Shown here in pieces: positions 34,820-44,055 of a stretch of 64,000 nucleotides of DNA. A program made the position numbers and the translations under genes. Numbering within the stretch: the stretch's first letter is position 1; every line of letters starts with the position of its first letter. Origin of the DNA: Sporosarcina trichiuri (lineage in GTDB: Bacteria > Bacillota > Bacilli > Bacillales_A > Planococcaceae); contig NZ_CP129119.1 in NCBI RefSeq assembly GCF_030406775.1, forward strand, positions 2,759,501 to 2,823,500. The letters run 5' to 3'. The notes beneath the pieces were generated by a model. The model saw nothing but the letters and a program-made list of their open reading frames with translations, was not told the origin of the DNA and searched no databases.

Positions 34820-35674
34820 GTGAAAAAAAGAATTGGCTTTGTGACAATGTTGGCGACAGCTGCTGTTTTGCTGAGCGGCTGTACAAGTGTTCAGGAACAG
34901 CGGGGGACATTCTATGGGATATTCGTCAAACCGATGGAATGGCTGCTCCATAATTTAGGGGAAGCCTTCAATGGCAGCTACGGTCTCGCAATCATCGTCA
35001 TCACTATGGCGATCCGTCTGCTGCTGATGCCTCTCATGTTGAAGAACTATAAATCTCAGCAGGAAATGAAAGTGAAGATGGATGCACTGAAACCTGAAAT
35101 GGAAGTCATCCAGAAACAGATGAAGGAAGCGCAGAAAGCGGGCAACAAAGAACAGCAGATGAAGCTGCAGCAGGAAATGATGGGCCTTTATTCGAAGCAT
35201 AATGTCAACCCGCTCAATATGGGCTGTCTGCCGCTGATCATCCAGATGCCGATCATCATGGGCCTCTACTTCGCCATCCTGTATGCCGATGAGACGATCA
35301 AAAGCCATCAGTTCCTCTGGTTTGAGCTTGGGAAGCCGGATATCATCATGATGCTGGTTGCCGGAGCCGTCTATTTCGTCCAGGCACGTGTCTCACTCTG
35401 GACAATGCCGGAGCAGCAGAAACAGCAGATGAAACTGTTCGTCTACATTTCTCCGATCATGATCATGTTCATCTCCTACCGTGTCGCCGCAGCACTTCCG
35501 CTGTACTGGGCAGTCGGCGGTCTGTTCATGATTTTCCAGACATATTTGGGCCGCAAGTTCTACTACAAACATACGGCAGCTGAGCTGGAAGTCGAACCGG
35601 ATGGTCAGGTGGATGTTGAAATTGTCGATCCGGCTGATGAGAAAAAGCACACGGGCAAGAAGAAGAGCAAATGA
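34820..35674 (+). CDS. yidC: Membrane protein insertase YidC/OxaA (lipoprotein type)
   Basis: A 284-residue insertase. The signal peptide ends in the lipobox LLSGC. The core shows GSYGLAIIVITMAIRLLLMPLMLKN with the hydrophilic-groove arginine, the coiled cytoplasmic hairpin of Lys/Gln/Met (EMKVKMDALKPEM), and the membrane helices NPLNMGCLPLIIQMPI and LPLYWAVGGLFMIFQTYL. It inserts membrane proteins with or after SecYEG. Whether it is the SpoIIIJ or the YqjG paralogue cannot be told from this window. The GTG at 34820 behind GAAGGTGGA is preferred; the frame continues 5' without stop. Confidence 0.93.
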   Translation: MKKRIGFVTMLATAAVLLSGCTSVQEQRGTFYGIFVKPMEWLLHNLGEAFNGSYGLAIIVITMAIRLLLMPLMLKNYKSQQEMKVKMDALKPEMEVIQKQMKEAQKAGNKEQQMKLQQEMMGLYSKHNVNPLNMGCLPLIIQMPIIMGLYFAILYADETIKSHQFLWFELGKPDIIMMLVAGAVYFVQARVSLWTMPEQQKQQMKLFVYISPIMIMFISYRVAAALPLYWAVGGLFMIFQTYLGRKFYYKHTAAELEVEPDGQVDVEIVDPADEKKHTGKKKSK

Positions 35675-35689
35675 TCTGCTGATGTGCAC

Positions 35690-35720
35690 AAGCCGGGGCC
35701 TTTCGCTCCGGCTTCTTTTT
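35690..35720 (+). terminator. Terminator after yidC
   Basis: AAGCCGG and CCGGCTT form a 7-bp stem followed by CTTTTT. Confidence 0.7.
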
Positions 35721-35750
35721 ATACATAGCACAGGAGGAAAGGGTGATCCG

Positions 35751-35996
35751 ATGAACATCAGTTGGTTATATGGAATCGGCATTGTAGCGGCAGGACTGTT
35801 TTCGCTTGTTTTCATCATCAGGCTGGATTTCCCGAATGCGCTGATCGGGATGATCGCCTTGTTCGCTCTTACGAACAGTGCACGGGCCAGACAGTTCCGG
35901 GGACAGGGGGCCGTGCGGGAAGCACGCTGGATGCAGGGCCTGTCCATCCTCTTTACTGTCGCGTTAGCGGTCGTCCTTATTTTAAGGATGATTTGA
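35751..35996 (+). CDS. Small hypothetical membrane protein
   Basis: An 81-residue protein with three hydrophobic stretches (about 7-24, 29-42, 65-80) separated by a basic loop (SARARQFRGQ). It is not recognised. The ATG has a strong AGGAGGAAAGGG upstream, which supports it as a real gene. A long terminator follows. Confidence 0.6.
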   Translation: MNISWLYGIGIVAAGLFSLVFIIRLDFPNALIGMIALFALTNSARARQFRGQGAVREARWMQGLSILFTVALAVVLILRMI

Positions 35997-36005
35997 CAGG
36001 CAAAC

Positions 36006-36049
36006 AAACGGAACGGCCATGCTGAAGGCAGCATGGCCGTTCCGTTTTT
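36006..36049. terminator. Strong bidirectional terminator
   Basis: A perfect 19-bp stem (AAACGGAACGGCCATGCTG and its complement) has an AAGG loop. It serves the small membrane gene and the convergent MFS gene. Confidence 0.9.
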
Positions 36050-37203
36050 CAGTAGTGCAATCGGTTCCGTGTCGCCAGGACGATCAGGACAGCGGGTATC
36101 GTACAGACAGCCATCCCTAAGAAGGCAAGCCCCGGTGAAAAATCATACAGATAGCCGGCTGGTACGGTCAGGACAGCTGTACTGAGACTCATCGCGAACG
36201 CGGCATACATCCCTTGAGCGGGAGCGATCTGCTGTTTCGGCAGCCGGGACGATATGTAATGGACGAATGCATAATGGGCCACACCGAACGAAATGGCATG
36301 GAGAGTCTGGGACAGGACGAAAACCGGTGTGATCGGAAACAGGAAGACCAGGAACCAGCGGACTGTTGAACCGATGCCCGCGATGAGGAACATCGTCGAC
36401 GTCTTCACATTTGCAAGAAGCCTGTCAGATACCCGAAAGAAAACGATCTCGAACAGGACGGCCACATTCAAGATGACCCCGATCCAAATGCCGGACACCC
36501 CAAGATCATCCAGGTAGATGAATCCGAAACTGTAATAGGCGGCATGGGCGCCCTGCAGAAGAACGGCCAGGACAGTGATCGTGAAGAATCCTTTTGTCCT
36601 GAAAAGCGTCCGTAACTTTGCGTGCCCGCCATCATTCTCTGTCCGTTTCGGTACCGTACGCAAAGCAGCCGGTGCCGGACGCGTGTAAAACAGGAGAGCG
36701 GCTGCAAGACCGGCAATCATCAGGTAGAGAATCGATTGTTCGCCCCAGACGCTCGTCGCTGCGCCGACAAGGAGCAATGCAGCTGTATAGCCGATCGAGC
36801 CGAACGAGCGGCTGCGTCCGTAATGGATACGCTCGGTCTGCATCAGCAGCGTAGCCCCGCTTTCTGCGGCGGGCAGGCTCATCGGATAGATGGCGCTGAA
36901 CAGGATCGTGACAGCTGCAAGCACCCAGACTGGTGACTCCGGAATATAGAGCACCGCGAAAACGAGTGAAACGGCCGCGAGCCACTGGGTGATCGTACGG
37001 AGGGATGCACGGCGTGTCAGCGCAGGAAAGACGAGGAATGTGGTGAGTGCGCGGGCCGCCATACCGACACCCATGATCACGCTGGCACCTGACACCGAGA
37101 GACCTTTTTCGAGCGTCAGCCAGCCTGTCCAGTAAGGCAGGAAAATTCCCCATGTAAAGAAAAATGCGAAAAAGCTTGCAGACAGCCAGCGCTGATTGTT
37201 CAT
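36049..37203 (-). CDS. MFS transporter (HcaT/YcaD-like group)
   Basis: A 384-residue twelve-helix MFS protein of the MFS_1-like group, which includes E. coli HcaT: FTWGIFLPYWTGWLTLEKGLS at the start, RSFGSIGYTAA mid-protein, and HAISFGVAHYAFVHYISSRLP late. Proposed substrates in the group are aromatic acids or nucleosides; none is evident. AAGGATG lies upstream of the ATG. Confidence 0.8.
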   Translation of the reverse strand: MNNQRWLSASFFAFFFTWGIFLPYWTGWLTLEKGLSVSGASVIMGVGMAARALTTFLVFPALTRRASLRTITQWLAAVSLVFAVLYIPESPVWVLAAVTILFSAIYPMSLPAAESGATLLMQTERIHYGRSRSFGSIGYTAALLLVGAATSVWGEQSILYLMIAGLAAALLFYTRPAPAALRTVPKRTENDGGHAKLRTLFRTKGFFTITVLAVLLQGAHAAYYSFGFIYLDDLGVSGIWIGVILNVAVLFEIVFFRVSDRLLANVKTSTMFLIAGIGSTVRWFLVFLFPITPVFVLSQTLHAISFGVAHYAFVHYISSRLPKQQIAPAQGMYAAFAMSLSTAVLTVPAGYLYDFSPGLAFLGMAVCTIPAVLIVLATRNRLHY

Positions 37204-37385
37204 GAGGGTTCATCCTTCACTGAGAAATAGATTTGAAATCCCATGATAGCATACTTTCCGGAAAGGACAGTAGTCGCTGGACGAAAATGATGGTAGACTA
37301 TGAAATGGACTGTTTGTCATCAACCTGTAACAATACGGAACGACCAATACAAGTTTTCACAGAAGAGAAAGAAGGCAAGGCAACG

Positions 37386-38264
37386 ATGAAGCGAAGTACG
37401 CATGAGCGGCGGCCGGGAAGAAAACAGCCGAAAGGGCGGATTGCCATCCTCTCGGTCATTGCAGCTGCCCTGGCAGGTATCGTCATATGGATTGGCGTCA
37501 ATGATTGGAATGTCACAAAAACGATGGAACAGGCGGGGCTTGCCGAGTCATCGGCGGAACTGACGGAAGCCCCCGAGCAGCAGCAAAAGCCGCTAAAGCA
37601 GCCGGAACAACCGGCACAAACGGAAAAACAAGAACCGCCTGTAACGGAGACGGCACCGGCAGAACCGGCAGACGCCGATGATGCAGAGGAGCCTGAAGAG
37701 CCGTTCGATGGCGGGTATGTGGAGGGACAGACCTTGCCGAAAGAGCCGACCTATGTAAACGGGATTCTGGTCGCCAATAAGAAGCATCCGCTGCCGGAAG
37801 ACTTTGCTCCTGGAGAGGACAAAGCAGCACGCGCGGCTTTCGAGGAGATGGCAGCTGAGGCCAAGCTGTCCAGCTTCAACTTGACGGCATTCAGCACATT
37901 CCGGTCGTATGACTACCAAGTGACCTTATACAACCGGTATGCGGACCGGGACGGACAGGAGGCTGCGGACCGGTACAGCGCGCGGCCGGGCTATTCGGAG
38001 CACCAGACAGGCCTTGCGTTCGATATCGGGGAAGTGAACCATGAAAAACATTGGGCATCGGAGTCGTTCGGCGAAACCGAAGCCGGTAAATGGCTTCTTG
38101 CAAATGCGCACCGGTACGGCTTCATTCTCCGCTATCCGAAAAACAAGGAAGACATCACGGGCTATATGCACGAAGCCTGGCATTTCCGCTATGTAGGAAA
38201 AGAGATGGCGGAAGAGATCTTCAAGAAAAACATCACGCTGGAAGAATATTTAGGGCTGGAATGA
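37386..38264 (+). CDS. D-alanyl-D-alanine carboxypeptidase (VanY/LdcB-like, membrane-anchored)
   Basis: A 292-residue LAS-family peptidase. It has a basic N-terminus, a single membrane anchor (about 20-38), a long Pro/Glu/Gln-rich linker (about 55-105) and the Zn peptidase domain. The zinc motif SxHxxGxAxD is SEHQTGLAFD, and the second site is EAWHFRYVG. It trims the terminal D-Ala from peptidoglycan stem peptides outside the membrane. The ATG at 37386 is chosen because it directly precedes the basic leader; upstream in-frame codons look random. A hairpin terminator follows. Confidence 0.88.
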   Translation: MKRSTHERRPGRKQPKGRIAILSVIAAALAGIVIWIGVNDWNVTKTMEQAGLAESSAELTEAPEQQQKPLKQPEQPAQTEKQEPPVTETAPAEPADADDAEEPEEPFDGGYVEGQTLPKEPTYVNGILVANKKHPLPEDFAPGEDKAARAAFEEMAAEAKLSSFNLTAFSTFRSYDYQVTLYNRYADRDGQEAADRYSARPGYSEHQTGLAFDIGEVNHEKHWASESFGETEAGKWLLANAHRYGFILRYPKNKEDITGYMHEAWHFRYVGKEMAEEIFKKNITLEEYLGLE

Positions 38265-38308
38265 AAAACTGCACGGCGAGGCGTAAATGCCTTTCCGTGC
38301 AGTTTTTT
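38264..38308. terminator. Terminator after the carboxypeptidase gene
   Basis: AAAAACTGCACGG and CCGTGCAGTTTTTT form a 13-bp stem with a smaller internal GGC/GCC pairing in the loop. It is suited to both directions. Confidence 0.85.
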
Positions 38309-38356
38309 GTATGCTGGTCAAACAATGGAACGCACTGAACTTGGATGCCTGCAGTG

Positions 38357-39808
38357 CTAAAGAATTGGTGAAAGCAAGCGGGAGACGGATTCTTTGACCT
38401 TGATGGTGCGGGAGCGGTTCAAATACATATCGTACGTCAGCTCCGTCGATAACTGGATATCCTGCTCGAACAGCTCTGCGAGTTCCCTTGATATCTCACG
38501 GTCATACAAGAAGGCGTTGATTTCAAAGTTGAGGCGGAAACTGCGCTCGTCGATATTGGCTGTACCGACCGTCGACAGTTCATCGTCCACGACGATCTGC
38601 TTGGAATGGATGAAGCCATTCTCATAGATATAGACACGGGCTCCCGCTTTCAGCAATGTGCCGATATTGGAGTAGGTCGCCCAGTAGACGAACATGTGAT
38701 CCGGTTTGTTCGGAATCATGATCCGCACATCCACGCCGGACAGGCAGGCGATCCGCAGCGCATCGAGGAAGCTGACATCCGGTATGAAGTACGGTGTCTG
38801 GATATAGATATATTCCTTCGCGATGAAGATCATCTTCAAATAGCCGTCCTTGATCTGCTCCCATTCGTTGTCGGGACCGCTGGAAACAATCTGCATACCG
38901 ACGGATCCCTTGCGGGGGATCACCGGGAAGTAACGATCATTGTATTGGACCTCACTCGATGACAGCGCCTGGTTCCAGTCGAGCAGGAAGCGGGTCTGCA
39001 GCGGATGGACGGCGCTCCCTTCGATGCGCAGATGCGTATCCCGCCAATAGCCGAATTTCTTGCTCATGCCGAGATACTCGTCTCCGACATTGAAGCCGCC
39101 GACGTACGCAATCCGGCCGTCGATCACGACAATCTTCCGGTGATTCCGGTAGTTCAGCCGGGGATTGATCAGCGGCATGAGTGCAGGGAAGAAGGCGGCT
39201 GCCTCCCCGCCATTATCCGTCAGCTCCTTCAGATGCCTGACATGCAGCCCACGGGAACCGATATCGTCGAACAGCACACGGACCTTCACGCCCTGTTTCG
39301 CTTTTTTCACAAGAACTTCCATTATGTGAGAACCGATTTTGTCGAGGCGCAGAATATAGTACTGGAAATGGATATGATCTTTTGCATTCTCCAGATCCTT
39401 CAGGAGGGACTCGAATTTGGCTTTGCCGTCATTGAAGACTTCTACGTCATTGTCCTGTGTCAATACTGCATGGTTGTTTTTCAGATGGAGATAGATCATA
39501 TCGTGATAATGTGCGGTATCATCAAGCTGGAATTCGAACGTTTCGTCTTCGATGGCTTCCATCTGGTAATCGATGAGTGTTTCAATACCGATCCGGTCGC
39601 GCCCCGACCATCTGAACAAATGCTTTTTCCGCAGCTGCCTGCCGAGAAGCAAATAGATGATGAATCCGAACAGAGGAATGAAGAACAGGACAAGCAGCCA
39701 GGCCCAGGTCGCGGCCGCATCCCGCCGTTCCAGAAATATGAGGATCCCGGCCAGCACCACGTTCAGCGTCAGGATGGCCACTGTGAGAATGCCGATAATT
39801 TCAGTCAT
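38357..39808 (-). CDS. cls: Cardiolipin synthase
   Basis: A 483-residue phospholipase-D-type cardiolipin synthase joining two phosphatidylglycerols. There are two N-terminal membrane helices (about 4-58), then two HKD motifs: HRKIVVIDGRIAYVGGFNVGDEY (about 220) and HSKQIVVDDELSTVGTANIDERS (about 398). Length and layout match B. subtilis ClsA. GAGAAAGGGGGC precedes the ATG. Confidence 0.95.
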   Translation of the reverse strand: MTEIIGILTVAILTLNVVLAGILIFLERRDAAATWAWLLVLFFIPLFGFIIYLLLGRQLRKKHLFRWSGRDRIGIETLIDYQMEAIEDETFEFQLDDTAHYHDMIYLHLKNNHAVLTQDNDVEVFNDGKAKFESLLKDLENAKDHIHFQYYILRLDKIGSHIMEVLVKKAKQGVKVRVLFDDIGSRGLHVRHLKELTDNGGEAAAFFPALMPLINPRLNYRNHRKIVVIDGRIAYVGGFNVGDEYLGMSKKFGYWRDTHLRIEGSAVHPLQTRFLLDWNQALSSSEVQYNDRYFPVIPRKGSVGMQIVSSGPDNEWEQIKDGYLKMIFIAKEYIYIQTPYFIPDVSFLDALRIACLSGVDVRIMIPNKPDHMFVYWATYSNIGTLLKAGARVYIYENGFIHSKQIVVDDELSTVGTANIDERSFRLNFEINAFLYDREISRELAELFEQDIQLSTELTYDMYLNRSRTIKVKESVSRLLSPIL

Positions 39809-40072
39809 GTTATGCCCCCTTTCTCAACTTTGCGTTATTCCTATAGTATACATGAATGGAGCGGATTGTCTCCGATTACAGGCGAGACAGCTGTTCGGCC
39901 GTGTGCGGACCCAACAAGAACTAAAACCTACTGTAATGAAAATGAAAGGTTAAAAACTTGACAATCGTGGTATGATATAGATATCGAATATAAGCGATCC
40001 AATACCGAACAAATTAGAACCTTACATTCAATTTGTGCGTCCTGCACTATAGAAAGGTTGAGGTGGACCCAG

Positions 40073-40213
40073 ATGGCGAAAGAAATGGACTTGAAGAAGA
40101 TCATCACAAACTTGGCGAAGTTAGGTGTTTCCGCTACAATGACAAAATCTCGTCTCGACATGCTGAAGGCATTGACACCGCCTGCCCAGCAAGACCCGCA
40201 AATCCAACCATGA
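40073..40213 (+). CDS. Small amphipathic protein of unknown function (46 aa)
   Basis: A 46-residue frame starting MAKEMDLKKIITNLAKLGVS and ending in a Pro/Gln-rich tail. The N-terminal two thirds would form an amphipathic basic helix. AGGTTGAGGTGG lies 7-18 nt before the ATG, and a strong terminator follows 3 nt after the stop, so it looks like a genuine single-gene unit. The 260 nt upstream hold TTGACA (39958) and an extended -10-like TGGTATGAT (39968). I do not recognise the protein. Confidence 0.6.
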   Translation: MAKEMDLKKIITNLAKLGVSATMTKSRLDMLKALTPPAQQDPQIQP

Positions 40214-40216
40214 ACG

Positions 40217-40257
40217 AAAATGCGCTCCGGGGAATCATTCTCCGGAGCGCATTTTTC
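40217..40257. terminator. Bidirectional terminator
   Basis: AAAATGCGCTCCGG pairs with CCGGAGCGCATTTTT. It separates the 46-aa gene from the convergent RodA-type gene. Confidence 0.9.
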
Positions 40258-40267
40258 GTTGTCCTGG

Positions 40268-41446
40268 TCAGTCCTCATCGGAGCTGAACAAATACGTCCG
40301 ATGATGGAATTTCATACTGAATATCAGACCGATCGCGAGCATATTGCCCATCAGCGAGCTCCCGCCATAGCTGATGAACGGCAGCGGGATGCCTGTGATC
40401 GGCAGCAGCTGGATTGTCATGCCGATGTTTTCGAAGACGTGGAAGGTGATCATCGCAATGATGCCGGAAGCGATATACGTGCTGAACGGATCTTTCAGCT
40501 CGAGTGCGATTTTCGTCAAATGGTAAATCAGGAAGAAATACAGGCAGATGACAACGCTTGCGCCAAAGAATCCCCACTCCTCACCGATCACACTGAAGAT
40601 GAAGTCCGTATGGCTTTCCGGCACATACACTTCTCGTGCCTTGAACCCTTTCCCGAACAATTCACCGGAACCGATGGCATTCAGCGAGGTGATCAGGTGC
40701 AGCCCTTCGTTCGACGAATACGAATAAGGGTCGAGCCAGGAATAGATCCGCTGGAACTGATACGGCTTGAAGCCGAGCGACGTCAGGAAATCCTGTGCAT
40801 ACATCGCCATGAGCAGCATCGTACCGCCGATCGATGCACTCCCGATGAATATTGGAAGCAGGATCTTCCAGGTAATACCGGAAACGACGGCAAGCGCTGC
40901 CGTGATGGCCAGAAAAACGAGCGCCGTCCCAAGGTCCGGCTGCAGCAGGATGAGGACGAGCGGTACGAACAGGACAATACCGATTTTCATCAGCAGCATG
41001 AAGTCCGTCTGCAGTGTCTTTTCCGTGAACTTCTCATGGTGCTTTGTAATGACGCGCGCCAGTCCGATGATGAAGAACGTTTTCATGAATTCGGCGGGCT
41101 GCAGACTGCCGATACCCGGCAGATGGAACCAGCTCTTTGCACCATTTTTCCGGGCGACCAGGTCCAGGCTCTCCGGCAGGATGAACAGGACGAAAAGAAG
41201 GAACAGGCCGCCGCCGTATATGAGCCAGGCAGCTTTCTTATACTGTTCCGGCTCAAAGTACATCGTCACCGCAATGATGATGGAGCCGATCACGTACCAC
41301 TGGATCTGTGAGGGGATGAAGTTCGTGCCATATTGCCCTGTTGTCTGTGCGGAGGAGATCGCCACCAGGCTGATCGCCCCGAACAGGAGCAGGAGGAAAG
41401 CGAGCGGCCAGTCAAACCGGTCCGCCGCTTTTTGTTCGATTTTCAT
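40268..41446 (-). CDS. RodA/FtsW-family SEDS protein, paralogue 1
   Basis: A 392-residue, ten-helix SEDS glycosyltransferase that polymerises peptidoglycan with a partner class B PBP. Signatures: the catalytic-loop region RIYSWLDPYSY, the SHTDFIFSVIGEEWGF motif with its conserved Asp, and PLPFISYGGSSL near the end. The ATG at 41446 follows AGGTGG. It lies 133 nt downstream of, and is closely similar to, the next gene on the same strand. RodA is more likely than FtsW by these motifs. Confidence 0.88.
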   Translation of the reverse strand: MKIEQKAADRFDWPLAFLLLLFGAISLVAISSAQTTGQYGTNFIPSQIQWYVIGSIIIAVTMYFEPEQYKKAAWLIYGGGLFLLFVLFILPESLDLVARKNGAKSWFHLPGIGSLQPAEFMKTFFIIGLARVITKHHEKFTEKTLQTDFMLLMKIGIVLFVPLVLILLQPDLGTALVFLAITAALAVVSGITWKILLPIFIGSASIGGTMLLMAMYAQDFLTSLGFKPYQFQRIYSWLDPYSYSSNEGLHLITSLNAIGSGELFGKGFKAREVYVPESHTDFIFSVIGEEWGFFGASVVICLYFFLIYHLTKIALELKDPFSTYIASGIIAMITFHVFENIGMTIQLLPITGIPLPFISYGGSSLMGNMLAIGLIFSMKFHHRTYLFSSDED

Positions 41447-41579
41447 AATAGTTTCCACCTATGTCGTTTCTTAAGGATGCCAGCAAAAACCCCGATCGGG
41501 TGGGGCAGACAGATGTTCAGGACTATAATCATTATAGAGCATAGAAGGACCTCCGATGTAGATGAAATTTGTCCTGTTT

Positions 41580-42761
41580 TTACGCTTCCTCGGCTTCGAA
41601 ATGGAAATCCTGCTGATGGAACCGCATGCTGAATACAAGCCCGATGGCGAACATGTTGCTGAACAGCGAACTGCCTCCGTAACTCACGAACGGCAGCGGG
41701 ATCCCTGTGATCGGCAGCAGCTGGATATTCATGCCGATATTTTCAAGTACATGGAAGCCGATCATGGCGATGACGCCTGCAGTGATATATACGCTGAATG
41801 GGTCCTTCAATGTTAGCGCGATCTTCGTCAAATGGTAGATGAACACGAAAAATAAGGTGATGAGCAGGCTTGTCCCAACGAAGCCCCATTCCTCACCGAT
41901 CACACTGATGATGAAATCCGTATGATTTTCGGGTATGTACACGACGCTCTCCCGGAATCCTTTCCCTGTGAACTCCCCGGATCCGATAGCGGTCATCGCC
42001 TGGATCAGGTTATAACCTTCCTCTCCGGGATACGAGTACGGATCGAGCCACGAATACACCCGCTTGAACTGATACGGATCGAAGCCGAGTCTGACGAGGG
42101 AGTCCTGGGCATAGACAGCCATCCACAGCAGCGTCGCACCAGCAGATGCACCGACCGCCATGATCGGCGCCAATAGCTTCCAGGAAATCCCTGATGTGAT
42201 GATAACGGCAGCAGTGATGGCGATGAAGACCAGCGACGTCCCGAGATCCGGCTGCTTCATGATGAAAGCGAGCGGGACAATGAGCATCACGCCGGCTTTC
42301 GCCAACAGCAGCGTATCGGTTTTCAAGGTCCTCTCCAAATTGTTCTCATTATGCAGGCTGACCATCCGGGCCAGTCCGAGGATGAAGAACGTCTTGATGA
42401 ACTCGGATGGCTGGATGGTGCCGATCACCGGCAGATGCAGCCAGCGCTTGGCCCCAAGACGGGTTTCGGCAATCTGCCCTTCACCGCCTGGCGCGAACAT
42501 CAGGAACAGCAGCAGGAAGATCCCGAAGCCGTACAGCGGCCAAGCGAGCTTTTTGTATGCCTGGGGTTCCAGCTGGATCATCATGAAGACGATGAACGCA
42601 CCGAGCACATACCACCGGACCTGCAGCAATGCGAAGTTGGTGTTGTGGGGGCCTGATATTTGTGCGGAAGCGATGGCTGTTAAACTCACAATGAAAAATA
42701 AGACCAGATAAAAGGCAAGTGTCCAGTCGAAGCGATCCGTCCACTTGTTTGAAAGTTTCAA
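41580..42761 (-). CDS. RodA/FtsW-family SEDS protein, paralogue 2
   Basis: A 393-residue SEDS protein with the same motifs as its neighbour (RVYSWLDPYSY, NHTDFIISVIGEEWGF, PLPFVSYGGSSL). The two align along their whole length, including the N-terminal DRFDWxLAF, which indicates a tandem duplication. AAGGAGT precedes the ATG. It reads away from ddl, another peptidoglycan gene. Confidence 0.88.
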   Translation of the reverse strand: MKLSNKWTDRFDWTLAFYLVLFFIVSLTAIASAQISGPHNTNFALLQVRWYVLGAFIVFMMIQLEPQAYKKLAWPLYGFGIFLLLFLMFAPGGEGQIAETRLGAKRWLHLPVIGTIQPSEFIKTFFILGLARMVSLHNENNLERTLKTDTLLLAKAGVMLIVPLAFIMKQPDLGTSLVFIAITAAVIITSGISWKLLAPIMAVGASAGATLLWMAVYAQDSLVRLGFDPYQFKRVYSWLDPYSYPGEEGYNLIQAMTAIGSGEFTGKGFRESVVYIPENHTDFIISVIGEEWGFVGTSLLITLFFVFIYHLTKIALTLKDPFSVYITAGVIAMIGFHVLENIGMNIQLLPITGIPLPFVSYGGSSLFSNMFAIGLVFSMRFHQQDFHFEAEEA

Positions 42762-42976
42762 AGCGAAACTCCTTCCTTATGAAATGATTGCTCCAGTATA
42801 GCGCACATCAGCTGTTTTTTCATGTGATTCAATAGACGCATAACCGGAAACAGAGGTTTCTTTCCGGCCGCATGCATAGAATGAATCTGACAGCCGGATG
42901 AAAGGTTTTCTCTAGCATCGGCCCCCGTTCATGGTAAACTAGTGAGACGAAAACTAACGGATCGAGAGGGATCAGT

Positions 42977-44044
42977 ATGAAAAAAAAGCTTGGATTGGTG
43001 TACGGGGGAAAGTCAGCGGAGCATGAGGTGTCACTGTCGACCGCCCGCGCCGTAACGAACGCAGTGGATTTCGATACGTATGAAGTGACCCCCATCTACA
43101 TAACGCCCGAAGGCGAATGGCGGACAGGGGAGCCCCTGGCAGCACCTGCACAGACGGTCGATGAGCTGCGGCTTCCGGGCAGCGGGGGCAGTGAACCGGA
43201 CAGCATCGCCAGGTTCCTGCAGCTGAAGCGCAAACCCGACGTCATCCTTCCGCTGCTTCACGGTACAAATGGAGAAGACGGCACCGTACAGGGGCTGTTC
43301 GAAGTGATGAACATACCGTATGCGGGAAATGGCGTTCTTGCATCCTCGGCAGGCATGGACAAAGTCATCATGAAGCAGCTGTTCGCCCAGGCGGGGCTCG
43401 CCCAGGTGCCGTACGTGCATTTCATCCGCTCTGCGTGGGAGAACAACGAAGCCCGTCTGCTCGACGCGGCGGAACAGACACTGGAATACCCGGTATTCGT
43501 AAAACCTGCAAACCTCGGATCGAGTGTCGGCATCAGCAAAGCGGACTCACGCGAGGGCCTCGCGAAAGCCATCACATTCGCTTTCAAGTTCGACCGCAAA
43601 ATCATCATCGAGCAGGGCGTGACGGCCCGCGAAGTCGAAATGGGTGTTCTCGGCAATGATGAGCCGGCCTGCAGCGTCCCGGGGGAGATCAAACCTCTTG
43701 CGGCGTTCTATGATTACGAAGCGAAATACCAGGACAGCAGTACGGAGCTTGCCATTCCTGCAGAGGTGACGGAAGAGACCGCAGACCTGATGAAACAGAT
43801 GGCAATCCGTGCGTTCAAAGTGCTCGACTGCTCAGGATTGGTGCGCGCCGATTTCTTTGTCACGGAAACGGACGAGGTGCTCATCAACGAAGTGAACACG
43901 ATGCCGGGCTTCACGCCAACGAGCATGTTCCCGCTGCTTTGGCAGCATACAGGTGTCAGCTATCCTGAACTGATCGACAGACTGATCGAACTGGCCATTG
44001 CACGGCATGCGGAAAAGCAGCAAATACAATACACAATGGATTGA
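42977..44044 (+). CDS. ddl: D-alanine--D-alanine ligase
   Basis: A 355-residue ATP-grasp ligase making the D-Ala-D-Ala dipeptide. N-terminal [16 protein letters not shown], glycine-rich loop [13 protein letters not shown], and Mg-binding [29 protein letters not shown] are all present. Its product is used by MurF, encoded 11 nt downstream, and its substrate by alr at 54344 supplies D-alanine. GAGAGGGATC precedes the ATG. Confidence 0.96.
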   Translation: MKKKLGLVYGGKSAEHEVSLSTARAVTNAVDFDTYEVTPIYITPEGEWRTGEPLAAPAQTVDELRLPGSGGSEPDSIARFLQLKRKPDVILPLLHGTNGEDGTVQGLFEVMNIPYAGNGVLASSAGMDKVIMKQLFAQAGLAQVPYVHFIRSAWENNEARLLDAAEQTLEYPVFVKPANLGSSVGISKADSREGLAKAITFAFKFDRKIIIEQGVTAREVEMGVLGNDEPACSVPGEIKPLAAFYDYEAKYQDSSTELAIPAEVTEETADLMKQMAIRAFKVLDCSGLVRADFFVTETDEVLINEVNTMPGFTPTSMFPLLWQHTGVSYPELIDRLIELAIARHAEKQQIQYTMD

Positions 44045-44055
44045 GTGGGGAAAAC

